DNA of 64,000 nt, taken from the NCBI GenBank assembly GCA_023846275.1, contig CM043869.1:39024737-39088736 (forward strand). The letters are read 5' to 3'. The position numbers and the translations under genes are program-made. Below are positions 24,501-38,390 of this stretch, piece after piece. Source of the stretch: Vanilla planifolia. Its lineage: Eukaryota > Streptophyta > Magnoliopsida > Asparagales > Orchidaceae. Under the pieces are notes generated by a model, which worked only from the letters and a program-made list of their open reading frames with translations, was not told the DNA's origin and made no database searches. Each line of letters begins with the position of its first letter. The stretch's first letter is position 1.

Positions 24501-27020
24501 CATCATTTTTATTCTTATGTTTCTTATCAAAATATTTTTTTGGTGCCCTTAAGCTATCTAATCATATCTCTGATTATTTCAATCCTCTCCATGATCTTAT
24601 CAACAAGATCAACTCTAATCTATTATCTTTTAATGCCTTCAATCCAACATAATAAGGATAAATTCTTCCTTTTATACAAGGATTTATAAAATAATTATGA
24701 ACAAAACCAAATAAAGTAAAACAATGAATTTTCATGTTGCTTAACTTATTTTCAATCTTTCATGTATTATATTCTATAACTCAATTTCTCATATGATCGT
24801 TATTCTTTATATCCAATAATAAATATAGTATATACATCCATATGATCTCCACTCTACATCCATCTACAAAGGTATAACATCTTGACATGTATCTAGTCAT
24901 GCTACATAAAGTGTTAGTGGCACATCAAATATCATATAAAGTTTGACCTTTAGATCTATACGTGAACATCTAGCATAAAATACTAGTGACATATATAATG
25001 AGATCAATGGTGTCAAGAAGGTACATCCCCTGACTTATATACAACTATATAAATTCAAGATAATTTTATAGAAATCCATTTTATTATTTTTATTCCATTT
25101 ATAATCAAAATTTTATTTTATATAACTATGTATTTTTTTATTTATGCATATTTTATTTTTCAAACCAAACAGAATAAAAGATCTACTTTGACATGCAAAT
25201 CATAAACCAATATGATACACATAATTTTCATTATAGTAACCATGTGACGTATCAAAATGAAACATAAAAATCAGCATATCAAATTATCTTAATTAAAAAA
25301 AAACTTATGAATTAATTTAATATTATATTTATACCATAATTATTAAATTTACCTACATAAATCAATGATAAAGTTTTATTTTTCAAACTTTTTATCTTCG
25401 TAATTTCTTATAATATCATGTATATATATGAATTATTAAATATTTATTTTTATATAATTATCAAATATTTCTCAATCTAAATAGCTCTTTCTATTTCCTT
25501 TTCAATTGCAAAGACATTGTATTGTACGAATTCCTTATTTATTATATAATTTCTATAACTCTTTCTATATCCCCATCATCGTACTTAGCTTATACCAATT
25601 TCATCTCTATCTTACAATGCATTCCAACCAATTGTACGACACGATCAATTCCTTTAATGCCAATGAGTTTATTTTCAATTAGTAATATCACAAAAACTAA
25701 ATGTTTAAGTTTGAAAAATATTACTCTATATTATTTGACTATTCAATGAAAAAGTAACACTTATGAATCATTTAGTTCGTTTAAAAGAAAAATAATAATG
25801 AAAATAACATATTTTGTGTATTAGCTTACTAATAAGTTGCCAACATCATTTACAACTTATTGCCATGTGACAAATCTTGGTAGATTACAAGTGCATGGAC
25901 CCATCAATGTTGTCGAATCTTCTTCAATTGGCAAACAATAATAAGTTGAAAGTGACTAGCAACTTTATCATCAAATTGACTGAACTAAAAAGAAACACGT
26001 GAACTTAGTTAGTGACAACAAACTTCTTTTACTTCACAATTATAATTGCAATAAAACAAACAAAATCCTAACTTATTAAGAACTATTAAGTGAGCAAAAA
26101 CAAGATTGGCTACATTTAGAGGTTGAAGAAGATGGACATTACCATTAATTCTTGGTGATGGTACACAAAGGGTCGAGATGACTATCATTGATGATAGAGT
26201 AGCATTCAATTAGCAACACAAACATTAGTCTTAGTGTCCATAATTGTCCAAAGCAAGCTTATGACAAATTGAGGTTGAAATTCAATATGCAAAAATGAAA
26301 AGGCCTAAAGTACAATTCTAATAAATCGATAAATAAAATAGAAAAAAAAAACACTATTTGAGAAACACTAATATGAGCAACTATTTTTCTCATTCTACAC
26401 TTCTTAATTCGTCATACAATTGAATTTTGACTAATCTTCTATTAAATGAACAAGGTTAAGAAATGAAACAGGCACAGTCTTCTCAATTGCCATGCAAGAA
26501 ACAAAACAAAATACAATTAATGTTTACTCTCTGCAAAATTTGGAAGGGGAATGCCTAAATCAGCTTAATACAAGTAGCTGAGGACAACAAATAAATTTAA
26601 ATGCAGTTAACGCATATAAGATTGAGCTTACACAAGAATTAAGAACTCCTAATACAAGGAGGTATATGGCATGTCATCGGGAACAAAATAAACAGCTGCA
26701 AGACATTAACCCGCATGGTGCCGCTTGAATTGGGCACTTACACCATCCTCTTCCAGTGCCCATTGGGGCATCAACTGTGTTAGCTTAAGCACTTCAATGG
26801 GAGATTAACTTTGGCGTCTTATTGATCTCATTCCACTGCTACATTTTGAAATGCCATACTCACCATTTGGGATGAAAAATTGCCTACAAATCCAAGAGGA
26901 CGTAGATTGAGCTAAGGTGAATTTGGCAATCAGAAGTTATGCTGTTTGATTGGGAGAAACTTTTTCCAAGAGCTACCTGTTGATGTTTTGTTCTTCTGCA
27001 TAAATCTTGCAGCACAGTCT
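24501..27020. other. Intergenic region and APC8 3' flank
   Basis: AT-rich DNA with no supported gene. About 24880-25010 contains two loosely similar blocks around 'catctag..t(a/g)ctagtg(g/a)ca(c/t)a'. About 26500-27020 should hold the APC8 3' untranslated region, which is transcribed leftwards. No polyadenylation site can be fixed with certainty. Confidence 0.5.
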
Positions 27021-30000
27021 TCATGGAGCGAAATGCTCCAAATTTGAAGTAGAAGAAGAAGGATGGGTGGAATGCACTACTTTCAGTCCTCTCAGAAGAC
27101 TCATTGCTGTCTCCTTCTCCTGAAAAAAAAAAAGGCATGCTCATGTAAGGTAAAATGATTTCATTAAATGTACATGCTCTCTGGTTAAAGTTCAATCTTT
27201 TCAGTGAAAACTTGCTGCAGTATTCTTGCTTTTGACTCTTCCTCTTCCAATTCATCAAATAGTAGTCACTTACTGGTCCACTGTAATCCAACAATCTGGT
27301 GCAGTAAATTTCAGCTTCTTCAAATCTTTTCTCAGCTTTGAGGTACTTGGTGAGGAAAAGCAGAGCTTCAATCATGTTGGGTCCTTGCCTTTCTTCGGCA
27401 TCCATCATTTCCAAGTCTTTTTTGTAGAAGTATGCTGCCTTTTCAGATTGACCCAGCATACTATGCAATTTTGCAAGCTGGTGGAGTGCAATGCCTTCCC
27501 TCTCGTTACAGTGTACAGCCTTTGAATAACACTTGATAGCATCTTCTAGCATTTGAAGGGGAGCACTTTGATAACATTGAGCCATAGCAACCCAAAGGCG
27601 GGCATCATTTGGCTGCAAGTATGATGCTCTTTTGAAATAGTAAAGTGCATAAAATGGCATACTCATCATTTCATATGTTTGACCTAGACCATACCAAGCT
27701 CGGTAATCACGAGGGTTTAAGCCGACGGCCCTTCTGTAGGCATCAATAGCAGCTGGAGTGTTCTTCATCTCAACATACTCATGACCCATAAGTGTCCAGG
27801 CAGATAAGTATTTTCTGTTAAGTTTTAATGCTCTCGTAAAGTACAAAACAGCTTTCTCATGTTGTCCTTTCAAACTGTAATAATTTGCAATGATGCAGCA
27901 TGATTCAGGTTGGTATTTATCAGTCAAAAAAACCTTGTGGGCAAGGAAACTAAGAGCAGAAAAGCACTCCTTGGCATAGAGAAGATTGGAATAAATATCC
28001 ATAGTGGCCACACGATACGGATCATTCCTAAGAATTTCTTCAAAAACCACTTCTGCATCATCTAATTCCCTCAATCCATATAAAGCTGTAGCAATTTGGG
28101 ACTGTATATAATCACTGCGGCGAAAAACATTTTGCAAGCACTCGTATATTTTTAAAGCTTCATCATGCATCTTAAGTTCCTGATATGCACTGGCGATAAA
28201 GAAATCTTTCATCCAGTGGTTTTTGAGGTTTAGTTTCTTTAAGGTTTCAGCTGTAGTGCACAAAGACTGTAGCTCCAACCAAGCACTCCAATTCCAAGGG
28301 AAACTGTTAACGGACTCTATAAGGGTTGTAATAGCAAGGCTCTCACGACCTCTGTCTCTCAGTATGATCCCATAAAGGTATAAACCAAAAGAGTCTATAG
28401 AACCAGTCTTTTGAAGTGAAGACAGCTCCCTCTCGAGAGGAACAAGTTCGCTGTTAACAGCTTCATTCCTGCCAAAAGAACCCTCGGTTTCTAGCATCTC
28501 TTCCTCCTTCCTCTTTTCTCCAGCCTGAAAAATTAAAATTAAATTTACAAAATCAATGAAGTATACAAAGCAATAATAATGTATCGGCAACCCATCAACA
28601 CATTGGCGTTCATAAGACTCATGGTCATGAGAGTGGATTAAAAAAGGAAATGAAACAAGCCCATGTTATTTAGAGATCAGTATGGATTAAAAAGACAATC
28701 TGAACAAAACCTGTGCACTTGGAGAGAGAGATGGAAACCCCTACAAAACAACTAAACCAAAAGGCTTTGTGGCAGATCATTGCACGCCAAGATTTTCAAA
28801 GAACATAAAAGCCAAACCATCAAAACTAATTTAATCTAAACATCATTTATGGTTGAAGCTCATTATAAGGGCTTGTGTGAACTATTTTGCCAAATTTCCA
28901 CAGTAAAGAACTATCAACTGAATCAAAATCAAGCAATATCCAACCATACAAAATATTTTACAAAGTCCTTTGGCTACATTAAGGAGAAAATAAAAACAAA
29001 TGTGCAACAAAGATTAACTCAAATGATTCCTACCTGCATAGGAAATTTAGAAAGAGAACAAGGGAAAGTGTATGGTGCACAAAAATTCATAACAGCAATA
29101 CAAGAGCATATCCTTTAGTATTACGGATTAGCTACATAAACAGTAAGTATGAATGTATAATAACAGACAAAATAGAGCTGGAAGAAGGGAGGGATGGAGA
29201 GAGGGTAGTGCCAAGGAAGGTCGTGTGAGCATGAGATATAAAAAGAAAATGTCAGAGAGACATATTAACAATTGTATTAAAAAAAATTGCATTGGTTTAA
29301 TTTAGCTGCCAAATTGGCTCAGGATTAGTCTAATCCCTCTACCAAAAACGATTTCCTTGCTCCCAACCTCCTGCAACACTTTGTCATCTAACCCTACTCA
29401 ATATCTCTCCTTGTCCAACTCATCATTTCCTACATCGTCATGGTTTTTTATTCTAACAAGGCCGCTGGCCTCAACCTTTCTAAAGGTCTCCCCTATCACA
29501 TTCCAAAACAATGATTGTTGCCTTAATCACATTCTCTTCGATTAAGGTCAACAACAATTGTCATATTAGGATTTCACCATCAAAACCACGATTACTATTG
29601 CGACATCAACAAAGGACATCATTGAGGCCAATCGTGCCATCACTCTTTCTTTCCCCTTTGTTTTCCTTCACCTAGAACCATAGAGATTGTTGGCTTTGCA
29701 AGGACAATTGACTTAAAATAAAAACAACGTATCTCCATTTTTCTTTGAGACGTTCGTGGTTAATAGACTTCAGAAGCATCATCATTTCTGGTTCGTAACT
29801 CTTCGTGGTGAAGTTTCTCTTACATGTTTTCTAAATCTTAATAATACTATCATTTTAATTGCCTTAATTAATGAAAGTTAAAATGCATTCTTAATTACAA
29901 TGCACAATTCATACTTTAAATTGTCCTAATATAGAAACTACACATAATTAGTCAAGTTCATACTAAATTTAAGTATATCACTCATTGTTAAGAAGTCTCC

Positions 30001-30079
30001 TTTGGAATTTGTTTGTTTTAATTCAACTTGTATGTTTATTTTTGCATAACAATAGTTTATAATGTTTTTTTGTCTTGAT

Positions 30080-30126
<47 letters not shown>

Positions 30127-31744
30127 TGAACATATTATAATAATGCAAGGTATAGTTTTTATACTATTGACATCATTTTCATATGTTAGCTACATGATTC
30201 ATACAATAAGTAGATGTTGATGCACCTCATGAATATTGATCTTTCATACAATTTTTTATGTCATAAGATATCCATGCTTACTCTAGTTTTAACTATTGTC
30301 AAATGACTTGTAATAATTAAACTGGTTGCTTGCTTTAAGGGATTTTGGTGATGCATGGATATTGATTGTTGGGTGACATATACATCAACAATAGATATAA
30401 ACAAAGTTTTATAGCTCAATAGCAAATTTACATGTTTCTTTGCAGACTTTAAAGTATATCGAATGTTCTAAAAACAAAATTTAGATTCATATAGAGACAA
30501 AAACAAAATGCATACAAACAATCATCTAAAAACAAACAAATGGATGATGAGCATCCAAAAACCATTATTCATGTCCAATAGAGGGTTTTGCTACCAAGTA
30601 GTTGTTGCTAGCCCTGTTGCTTAGCGTATGGCCATTAGATAGCGTATGGATTGTATAGTTCAATGCCCTAATTTGCTAGTTTCAATACCAGAGATACAAA
30701 CATTAGAAGACATCAAATCCCCTTGTGTGATGGCATATTGCATCCGTTGGATAGCCTAGTATCCCTCTTGTAGCACCACAGCATATTCCATGTCATTCAA
30801 TTATTAGGAATGTTTGAACGCATATCTATCCAAATACACTACAATGAACAATGGAGAACATTGAAAGGAATCTTCAATCCCAAAACAAACAGGATAAACG
30901 TGCTGCCGTTAACAGATGCTTTCTCATCAAAGCTGTGAACTCCCTTCTCATCAAAGCTGTGAACTCCCGGTTCCAATGCTGCTTCAATGACGTTGAAGCT
31001 ATGCATAACAATAAGTTCACTGACCAACCGAAAGAAAGAATCAATCGTAAGCTAGGTTATCTGACGAATGAAAAAAGGTGCCGACTTTAACCCGCGAAGA
31101 GAGAAGAACAAAAACATTTTTTTTTTGGTGAACGGCCAAAGATATTCATAGTTCATTACGGAAACAATGATTATACGAGAAAACGCACCAGATAAAGAGC
31201 GTAGCACCTAAGGAAGACGGCCTTCTTCGAAGTCTGCTTCCTGAGCACATGGGCGGCCCTACGGTACTCCCGGCAATCGAAGTAGGTCTTTGCAAGGAGG
31301 TAAAAGTCTCCATCCCCTTCGGTTCCATCCTCCACTGGAATCGGAGTGCTTACATAGGATATGCCGCCAACGGGCGTTGCAGCGGATTCGGACCCCCCAG
31401 CGCCAGAGTGCACACGGCGGAGGACTGATGAACCGTCGCAAGTACGGTGGAATTGTCCGTAAACAGAGCGGGGGACGCTGGAACCGGAAAGGGCGGCGCG
31501 AGAAGACAGGGAAGAGATGGAGGGAGTGGAAGATGATGCGGAGGAGGAATCGAGCTCCAAGCTGACAAGGAGCTCCGCAGCCCTGCGAGAGAGAAAACAA
31601 CAAAAAAGGAATTGAGGGCAGCGGGAGAAAGACGAAAGCAACAGAGTCAAAGCCGCACCATTTAGCGGCAGAAAAGAGGCAGCGGTCTCCTAGCTGGCGA
31701 GCGGCGGAGCGGAGCTCCGTTCGGTAGTTTTCCTTAGAACCCAT
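27021..31744 (-). CDS. APC8: APC8/CDC23, TPR subunit of the anaphase-promoting complex
   Basis: Complete gene, four coding exons: 31659-31744, 31189-31582, 27274-28524, 27021-27119. All borders are GT-AG and the frame closes at every junction, giving 609 residues (Arabidopsis APC8 is about 579). Residues 1-29 (ending SAAKW) and 112-160 (YLLAKTYFDCREYRRAAHVL) hold the conserved N-terminal helices. The large third exon (residues 161-577) carries a run of TPR motifs, clearest at about 370-440 around YYSLKGQHEKAVLYFTRAL, GHEYVEMKNTPAAIDAYRRA and WYGLGQTYEMM. The last exon ends NLEHFAP, like the family's LEHFPI end. APC8 is a scaffold subunit of the nuclear/cytosolic E3 ligase that ubiquitinates cyclins and securin. 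The frame also reads on past the GTAAGT donor at 27268-27273, so a retained intron would give a false C-terminus; homology supports splicing to 27119. A Ser-rich low-complexity insert (about residues 40-70) is the most variable part. Confidence 0.97.
28525..31188 (-). other. APC8 intron 2 (2664 bp)
   Basis: The intron lies between YALYL and AGEKRKEEEM, a junction that reads continuously in homologues. It contains the (ATT)n microsatellite at 30083-30124. Short frames on both strands match nothing. The segment at 30920-30970 has a small direct repeat ('ctcatcaaagctgtgaactcc' type, two adjacent copies). Confidence 0.8.
30083..30124. repeat. (ATT)n microsatellite, about 14 units
   Basis: Uninterrupted ATT trinucleotide run of about 42 bp inside APC8 intron 2. 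It is likely to vary in length between individuals. Confidence 0.97.
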
Positions 31745-34589
31745 CTCTCCACGGCTGTCTACCTCGCTCGCCCCGTCCCCCCCGACTCTCTCGCCGGGGA
31801 AGAATGACTCCTCGCCGGAGGGTTTAAGGACTAGCAGATCGGGAAAATCGTATTGTAAATTTGGAAGAGGTTGGGTCTGTTTGCAAAAGATTCCATTTAA
31901 GTTTATAACTCATTTATTTGTTTTATTATTATACAATTAATCTTTTAAAATGTTTTTTTTTCAAATTCAAAACCCCAAAATTTCTTGAACTTTTTTTTTT
32001 AAAAAAAAATATTTACAATCTTGAAGAATGTTTTAAATTCAAAAAACATAAAGCAATAAATTTAAACTATTTAAGAAAAACATTATCTCAAATGTGAATA
32101 AAGGAGCTATTTTCACATGATATAATTGATTCTTGTAAGAAAAAAAATACAAATATATAATAAATAGTGATAATATCTACACAATTTATAAATATACTAA
32201 TAGTTTGTAATCATAGAATAATCACTTAAATGAAACATATCCATCATATTTTTTTCAAATATTTTTATTTTGTTTGTAAAAATTTTATTTCTATATGTAT
32301 TCTAAATCCTAACCTATCTTCTTTTCTCATAATTAATTTATATCTATTTTTTATCAACTTTTGAAACTCCTTCATTACAAATTTAAAATAATTAGCTAAC
32401 ATGTGTCTAATTAATGTGTTTTTTGCTTCTTATTTCATATAAGTTATTCTTATTATATGAATATTTTATATCTACATGATATTGAATGTCGTATCTATTT
32501 ATTTATATATTTTAAAGATAGTTTTAGATTATTTAAAAATTTTTAAGATTATTCTTATGATTCATTGGATTGTCTAATACAATTATGACAATTTTTTTTT
32601 CTCGGTCGCTTATCACAGCCGAGCACAAAATATCCACAATCATATGATCATGCACGAGAATCATGGGATTCTCATAAGTAGTCATAGAATTGTTTGAGAC
32701 AATTATTAGATAATAATATAGCTTTTAGTGTGAATGAATTATAAAAGAAAACTAATTATCACAAATGCCTAAGAAATATACATAACATTTACAAATGATC
32801 ATTTAATATGAGCAATAATATTTAGGTAAATATTTTGCAACTTTATTTAATAGACTTATTTCTCTCGTAAATTATTACGTGGGATACTAATCTAATAAAA
32901 TTTTATTCGATCCATTGGTACATTGAAAATTATAGCATTATGAATAAAATTTATAGCTCTTCCATAGGTTCGAATACATTTGTATATATATATGTCAAAT
33001 CCTTTAAGAAAGATGATCATTAAGGAGTTTTTTGAATATAAAAGCTTACATTCCATTGTAATCAATCACGAGTAAAATATTATGCATTAACATGATGGTG
33101 TTAAATATTATGTAAATTGCATCTCAAAATCTTATTTTCTTCTTAGTCGTGTCTATGATATTAACATCTGTGAAACTTCAGTTTGTTCAATATAATGTTT
33201 TGAATGATTATGTCGATGACAATCGTATTCTAAAGCTTTTAAAATCATGCAAAATAGTAAATTCGAGAAGAATTAAGCAACACATTTTTAGTTTATCATG
33301 TTCTACCATTCTACACCATTTTTATAAATATTATAGATAATTATTAAAATAATAATAATAATAATCTTAGACACCATATTAAACTAATTAAAGTCTCTCA
33401 TTTTTTTGCATTATACTCACAAAAAAGCACTATGCAAGTATACTTAAGACCAACGAAGGAGGCATTATGCTAGTCATTCATGGCAATATATCAACATATG
33501 TTTTCTATCAATGGGCTCAAGCCTAAAGGATGTCTTCCTTATTCTCGTTTTTAATAAAAACTGTTCAGTTTTCTCGATTTATTATAGTTGTCTCATTCAT
33601 TAATTTGTTAAAAGAGTATATGAAAATTCTATCTTTACATGTTACTTATTGTTTAAAAACACATCCAAAATATAAATTGTTCGAAATATCATTGATCACC
33701 CCAATAATGATAACTTGATACATCAATTTTATCAATTGAATTCTAACAATACGATTAACCTATAATATAATAATATCATTTAACTTTCTTATTAAAAGAA
33801 TAATGAAAGAATCCATTTGACATCTTTTTAATTGATAAAATCATAGTTTCACAAAAGGTCAATTTTTTTTTATAATTTTAACACGACATGATTCAATTTT
33901 ATGCTACATTATCTACCATTACTTAAAATTTTTCTTACCTATGTTTAAATATAGAGGACAAAAAATTTGATAACCATATAATATTTTCTTCTAATGAGTT
34001 TTTAAAATTTTCTCTTATTTGTAACCTATGATTTTAAACTTATATTTTCTTAGAAATAAAAATGCTCAAACTATTTTGGGTTGTCACATTTTCTTATTAT
34101 TTTTTAACCAAAATTTAATAAATACTCACACTAGTGAGAGTTAGATCTTATAAAGAATGAAGCATTTTAGTATTCTTCTTATTCAAGTTATTTGATATTA
34201 AAAATTTGTCGAATTATAAGATATTAGAAGAACTAGGATTCAAAACAAAGTCTTAAACATTTTTCTTCATCTATTTAATACAAAGTTTTTTATCCAACTT
34301 AAGTATGCATTTTTAGTTACTAACATATTGTCACTTAGATATTAAATTCTAAATTTTCAAATTTTGTATATAATTTTGAAATTCTATTAATGGAAAAAAA
34401 ATTATAGCAAATATCTCATGTAATTTAAATATATTTTTATAAAAAATATAGAAATGATATTTTATAAAATTATTTTTTTATAATAATATTTTAATTTAGT
34501 TTTATTTTACTTCTACTTTTTAACCATGCACGATAGTCCCTTAATAATTTAAATTTATTATCATTTTGAATTATTTAATTGCCAAATTA
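31745..34589. other. Intergenic between divergent APC8 and ceramidase
   Basis: The first 100 bp next to the APC8 start (31745-31850) are GC-rich and likely hold its promoter and leader on the minus strand. The remainder (31850-34589) is very AT-rich with only chance open frames. I see no transposon ends or RNA gene in it. Confidence 0.55.
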
Positions 34590-37500
34590 AATAAAAGAAG
34601 GGCAAGGTGCAAACTCGCTCCTTCCCTGTCAGAGAGATATCGGGGCCGGAGCAGAGCTAGGGTTTCCTTGAGTCTACCTCGCTCTAGACACGGGTTAGAA
34701 TGTTGCGATACTTCTTTGCCTTTCTTCCCTTTAACTGTTGTTTTTGAGTTCCGTTTTCCTTTGGTTTGTTTGTCTTTTTTTTTGTTGATAACCATCTCAT
34801 TGTTGTTCATTCGTATTCTCATATTTTATTTCTTCTAACTTTTTGTTGGGTTGGTTAGATCTGGAGAGTTTTAGTTGACTGATTCCTCAAATTGTTATTA
34901 GAACTTTGGTTAATGCGTAGCAGATGAGTGTACTTCGGTGGGGATTTTTATACATAGAATGTTGCGCAGCGGGAGGCCAATATTGTACTACACAAGCTAT
35001 TAGCTCATTTGCGGTTGTCAATGGAAGCGTCGATGAATCCAGTTGCTTTAGTTGGGACTGTTTTATTGCTTCCGCGCTAACGATTTTTGGCCCCGTTTTT
35101 GTATTGGAATTGAATTTATCTTGTTAAATCAAGGGCGAATTGGTTACTTATTTATGGAGTTTTTTTTTTTGTTTGATCCATTGAGTAAAAGATTTGTACG
35201 TGCCTATCAAACACGTGAAGAGGAGCAAATGAAGGTCATTGAACTACTGGTTTGCCAATGAAATGCAGCGATTAGGCAAGATACTGTTTTTTAGGATTTT
35301 TTTAAGCTTTTTTACGATATTATTAGATCAAGGTGGACCATGCAAGACGTGCTCCATGATGCTAGACTATTCAGTGCAAGGGACATACATCTAGATCACA
35401 AACAATTATTCATAGTTAGCGACTCAGGTGGCCACACGATTTTCTTCTGTCAACAAACGAGCAAATTTATAGTTGTAGAACCTCTGAATTGCTAGAAACA
35501 TGGAAAGGAAGTTTTGGCATTAGTTAGCTTCGAAGAAGGTGTCATTGATGCATTGGACAACGTAAACCAAATATGGGGAAGACATGGCCGAAAGGGGCAT
35601 GACATGTGATTGAAAAATCTATATAGGTTGATTCAATTATCTAGTAATTAATATTTAAGGAAGATTCAAGGGAGACTATTTGATGCATCATCGAATGGCA
35701 CCCATGCAGTGCTATCACATGTGTAGCTGCTAGGGAAAACATTTTGTACTCACAGCTGCGAGTGCAACCACTTTGCACACGCAGTAGCATGTAGGATGAG
35801 CAACAGGGTGTGCAATTGTGTGCAGGATAGAGCTTAGACTGCTTGACATTGCTATTGGGATAGAGCGTGGGACAAAGCATAGGAAGCTCGATGCGTGAGA
35901 TAACTCATGAGGAAGTGGGTTGAGGAGATGCAGGGAGTGACGAGCACAAGATGCATTGCTGCACGTGCAGCATGTACCACGGTAGGTTCACTTACTTTGT
36001 ATGTGCATTATGTGTGCGCTATGGATATGTCTACTGCTGCTTGTGGATTGTGTGTGCCGTAGGGACACGTATGACCTCATTGCATGTACAACACCTACTG
36101 TCACATGCGGATCATGCACATTGCGTGGTCCACACGCATACAACACATAGTGCACATGCAAATTTTTTGCAGCAGCTAATCCAAAATCAAAATAGATGAA
36201 AATATAGGAAATAATGGAACAACTATTTTTAATAAAATATTGTATTCAAATTTATATAAAAGAGGAGAAAAGGGGTGTAACAAGCCATTCTAAAACTTTT
36301 GCTAAAACAACTTGCTTTCTCTCTCTTTCACTTTTTTAGTTCATTGTGATTTTTGCTTAATTCTGTTGCAATAATTTTGATGTGAAATACTTATTGAGTT
36401 ATTGGAACTAGTCACTTCAGGCAAATCAACAAGAGAGATAGTCTCATAAAGTTTTTGCTTCTCTATTGCTTTAGGAGCAAGTAAGGAAGCCTCACATACT
36501 CTTTCAAGAATGAGGTCTCTATATTTGTTTTGAATGATGATCCTAATATCGTCTTGACTAGAAGAGCAAGAAATGTTGTTGTAGTTCATCTTGATCTAGT
36601 TAGGCATAGGGGGAGCCATCGAGAAGGGACTAGAGAGGCTCAGAAGCTCCCAAAGATCTTGTTGAGATGGGGTGTTGCACAGAAAGCTTTGAACAATGAT
36701 CTTCATTGGAGTAGATTTGCTAAGGTAAAGTTGGGCATGGGCCGTATTGTTCCAATTCCATCATAGATGGTAGAGAGCAGTTGCGATAAGGATGGAATCA
36801 TTAGAGTGATCCATAGAGTGCTGATTAATATATTGAAATAAGTTCTAACCTGGCCGATTAGCAAAGAGAAACCTTGTTTGAGAGCATTGAAGTAGAGTTT
36901 GAACAATAGACTTGGCTATGGGGCAATCCCATGGGTAGGTGGAAGACTACCCAATCATGCACAACCCAACCCAAGCAAGTGTTAGAAGTGTCTCAATGTA
37001 GAGCTTCTAGAGCATTGAAGTAGATTCAAAATTTTTTCACTCAAGCTGGTCGTGAGACCCTTGGGGAATGCAGTTCATCTACAAGATGTAGTGCCCTAAA
37101 ATCTCACCAAAATGGGGTCATGGAGTGGCATTGTCTCAAACTCCCTAACCTAACAAAAACCTTGCGATCAATTTATGAAGAGGAGTATCCATATTGATGA
37201 AAGTTAGTCAATGAAAGATAGAAAGCCATCCACTCCAGTTGTCATCTATTGTAGAACACCTCATTTCATTGCCCATTAGTGAAGTAGTGTGGCTTAGGAG
37301 GAGATTTTGAAAACATAGAAGCCTACAAACAATAGATTCCTACGACAAATTAGGAAGGCAGAGGAATGTCTCCCATATTGGAGACTCAGTACCCAAATAA
37401 CATCATTACTAGCAAGAAATCATCTAGTATGTCAAGTCAAAAGGATTTTTTGTCACTCTCTTAGATGATGAATTTCCATCACTCTTGGGTCTTACAACTT

Positions 37501-38390
37501 GCTTTTAGAAGAAAGGATGTATGACCAAATGAGAGGTGTCCCTCAAAGAAAGGATTTGATTAGATGCTCAATAGAGGGAAGCATCCCACTTAGAATGAAA
37601 GTGCGAGATATGCAAAGCATTGGGATAGAGGTCAAAACAAAGTAAGCACCACTGTGTGAGCCAAAGAAATAGATAAGCTTCCTTAACTCAAGATCTTTTT
37701 GGATATTTATTGCAAAAAGGGTTGTAATCTATAGATGGGAGTCGATTCATGCTAATTGGAATATCCAAGTACATGCTAAATTTTGCCTGGCGTGTCCTCA
37801 AATTGAATATATGCAAACCGCCATAGCTTTTTTTTTTTCTCCTTAAATTGAATATAGGCAAATTATTTTGGAATGCAAAGGAACTGGAGATCTAATAATT
37901 GATGTCACTGAGCGTCTGCTTAAAAGAATGATTTGCTTTTTGTGTTTTTATTCTGGCTTTTGGCAATAGGCAAGCAGGTTAGCTAGTATCTTTCTTTTTC
38001 GTGGTTGTTGGTGCCGTAATAAAATATTTTACAAAATAGAAAGTTTGTCAGAAGGGAGATGATTTCAAGGACATTCATATTCTCTTTTTCTTTGAGAGTT
38101 GTATTAGGCTGCATGCACTAGTTCCTTTATGTGTAGCTTTTTCTCATATCCCACTCATTTAGGGGCTTTTGTTGCCTTGGATGCCCTTTTTATGATGCAT
38201 TTTGGTCTGACGATGTTGACATGTTCATATATGAATGTTATACTTATTTTGATTCCCCATGATCATTAGATTGCAGTTTATGTTTTGCAGGTGCATCTCT
38301 ATCCAATATCTTCATGGTTCTTGGTCTTGTTTGATTTTCTTGGTTTTCTTATGAAACCAAAATTTGATTTAGTCAAAAGGGTTTGGAGAT
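34590..38390 (+). promoter_or_regulatory. Probable ceramidase leader: GC-rich first exon plus leader intron
   Basis: A GC-rich block at about 34598-34700 rises abruptly from AT-rich DNA and looks like a transcription start region with untranslated exon, with a possible GTTAGA donor at about 34693. A strong acceptor (tatgttttgcag, ending 38290) lies 100 bp upstream of the ceramidase ATG at 38391, so 38291-38390 is probably a second leader exon. The distal start is inference. The stretch between (34.7-38.28 kb) includes a TG/CA-rich segment (35.65-36.17 kb) and, at 36.4-37.8 kb, sequence that feels repeat-derived but that I could not assign. Confidence 0.45.
35957..35972. repeat. 16-bp perfect palindrome with a G-box core
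   Basis: TGCTGCACGTGCAGCA equals its own reverse complement and centres on CACGTG, the core bound by plant bHLH/bZIP factors. It lies about 2.4 kb upstream of the ceramidase ATG, within the presumed leader intron, in a segment rich in TGCA and TGTG words. A regulatory role is not shown. Confidence 0.8.

Noticed and set aside
31259-31744. 161-codon minus-strand frame overlapping APC8 exons 1-2
   Set aside because: It reads through intron 1 of APC8 and then runs out of frame with exon 2. The spliced frame matches the family exactly.
36400-37800. Possible LINE reverse-transcriptase C-terminal sequence on the minus strand
   Set aside because: Some words looked like the 'RPK..GG' region of LINE ORF2, but frames break constantly and no signature motif held up. 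A translated search would settle it.
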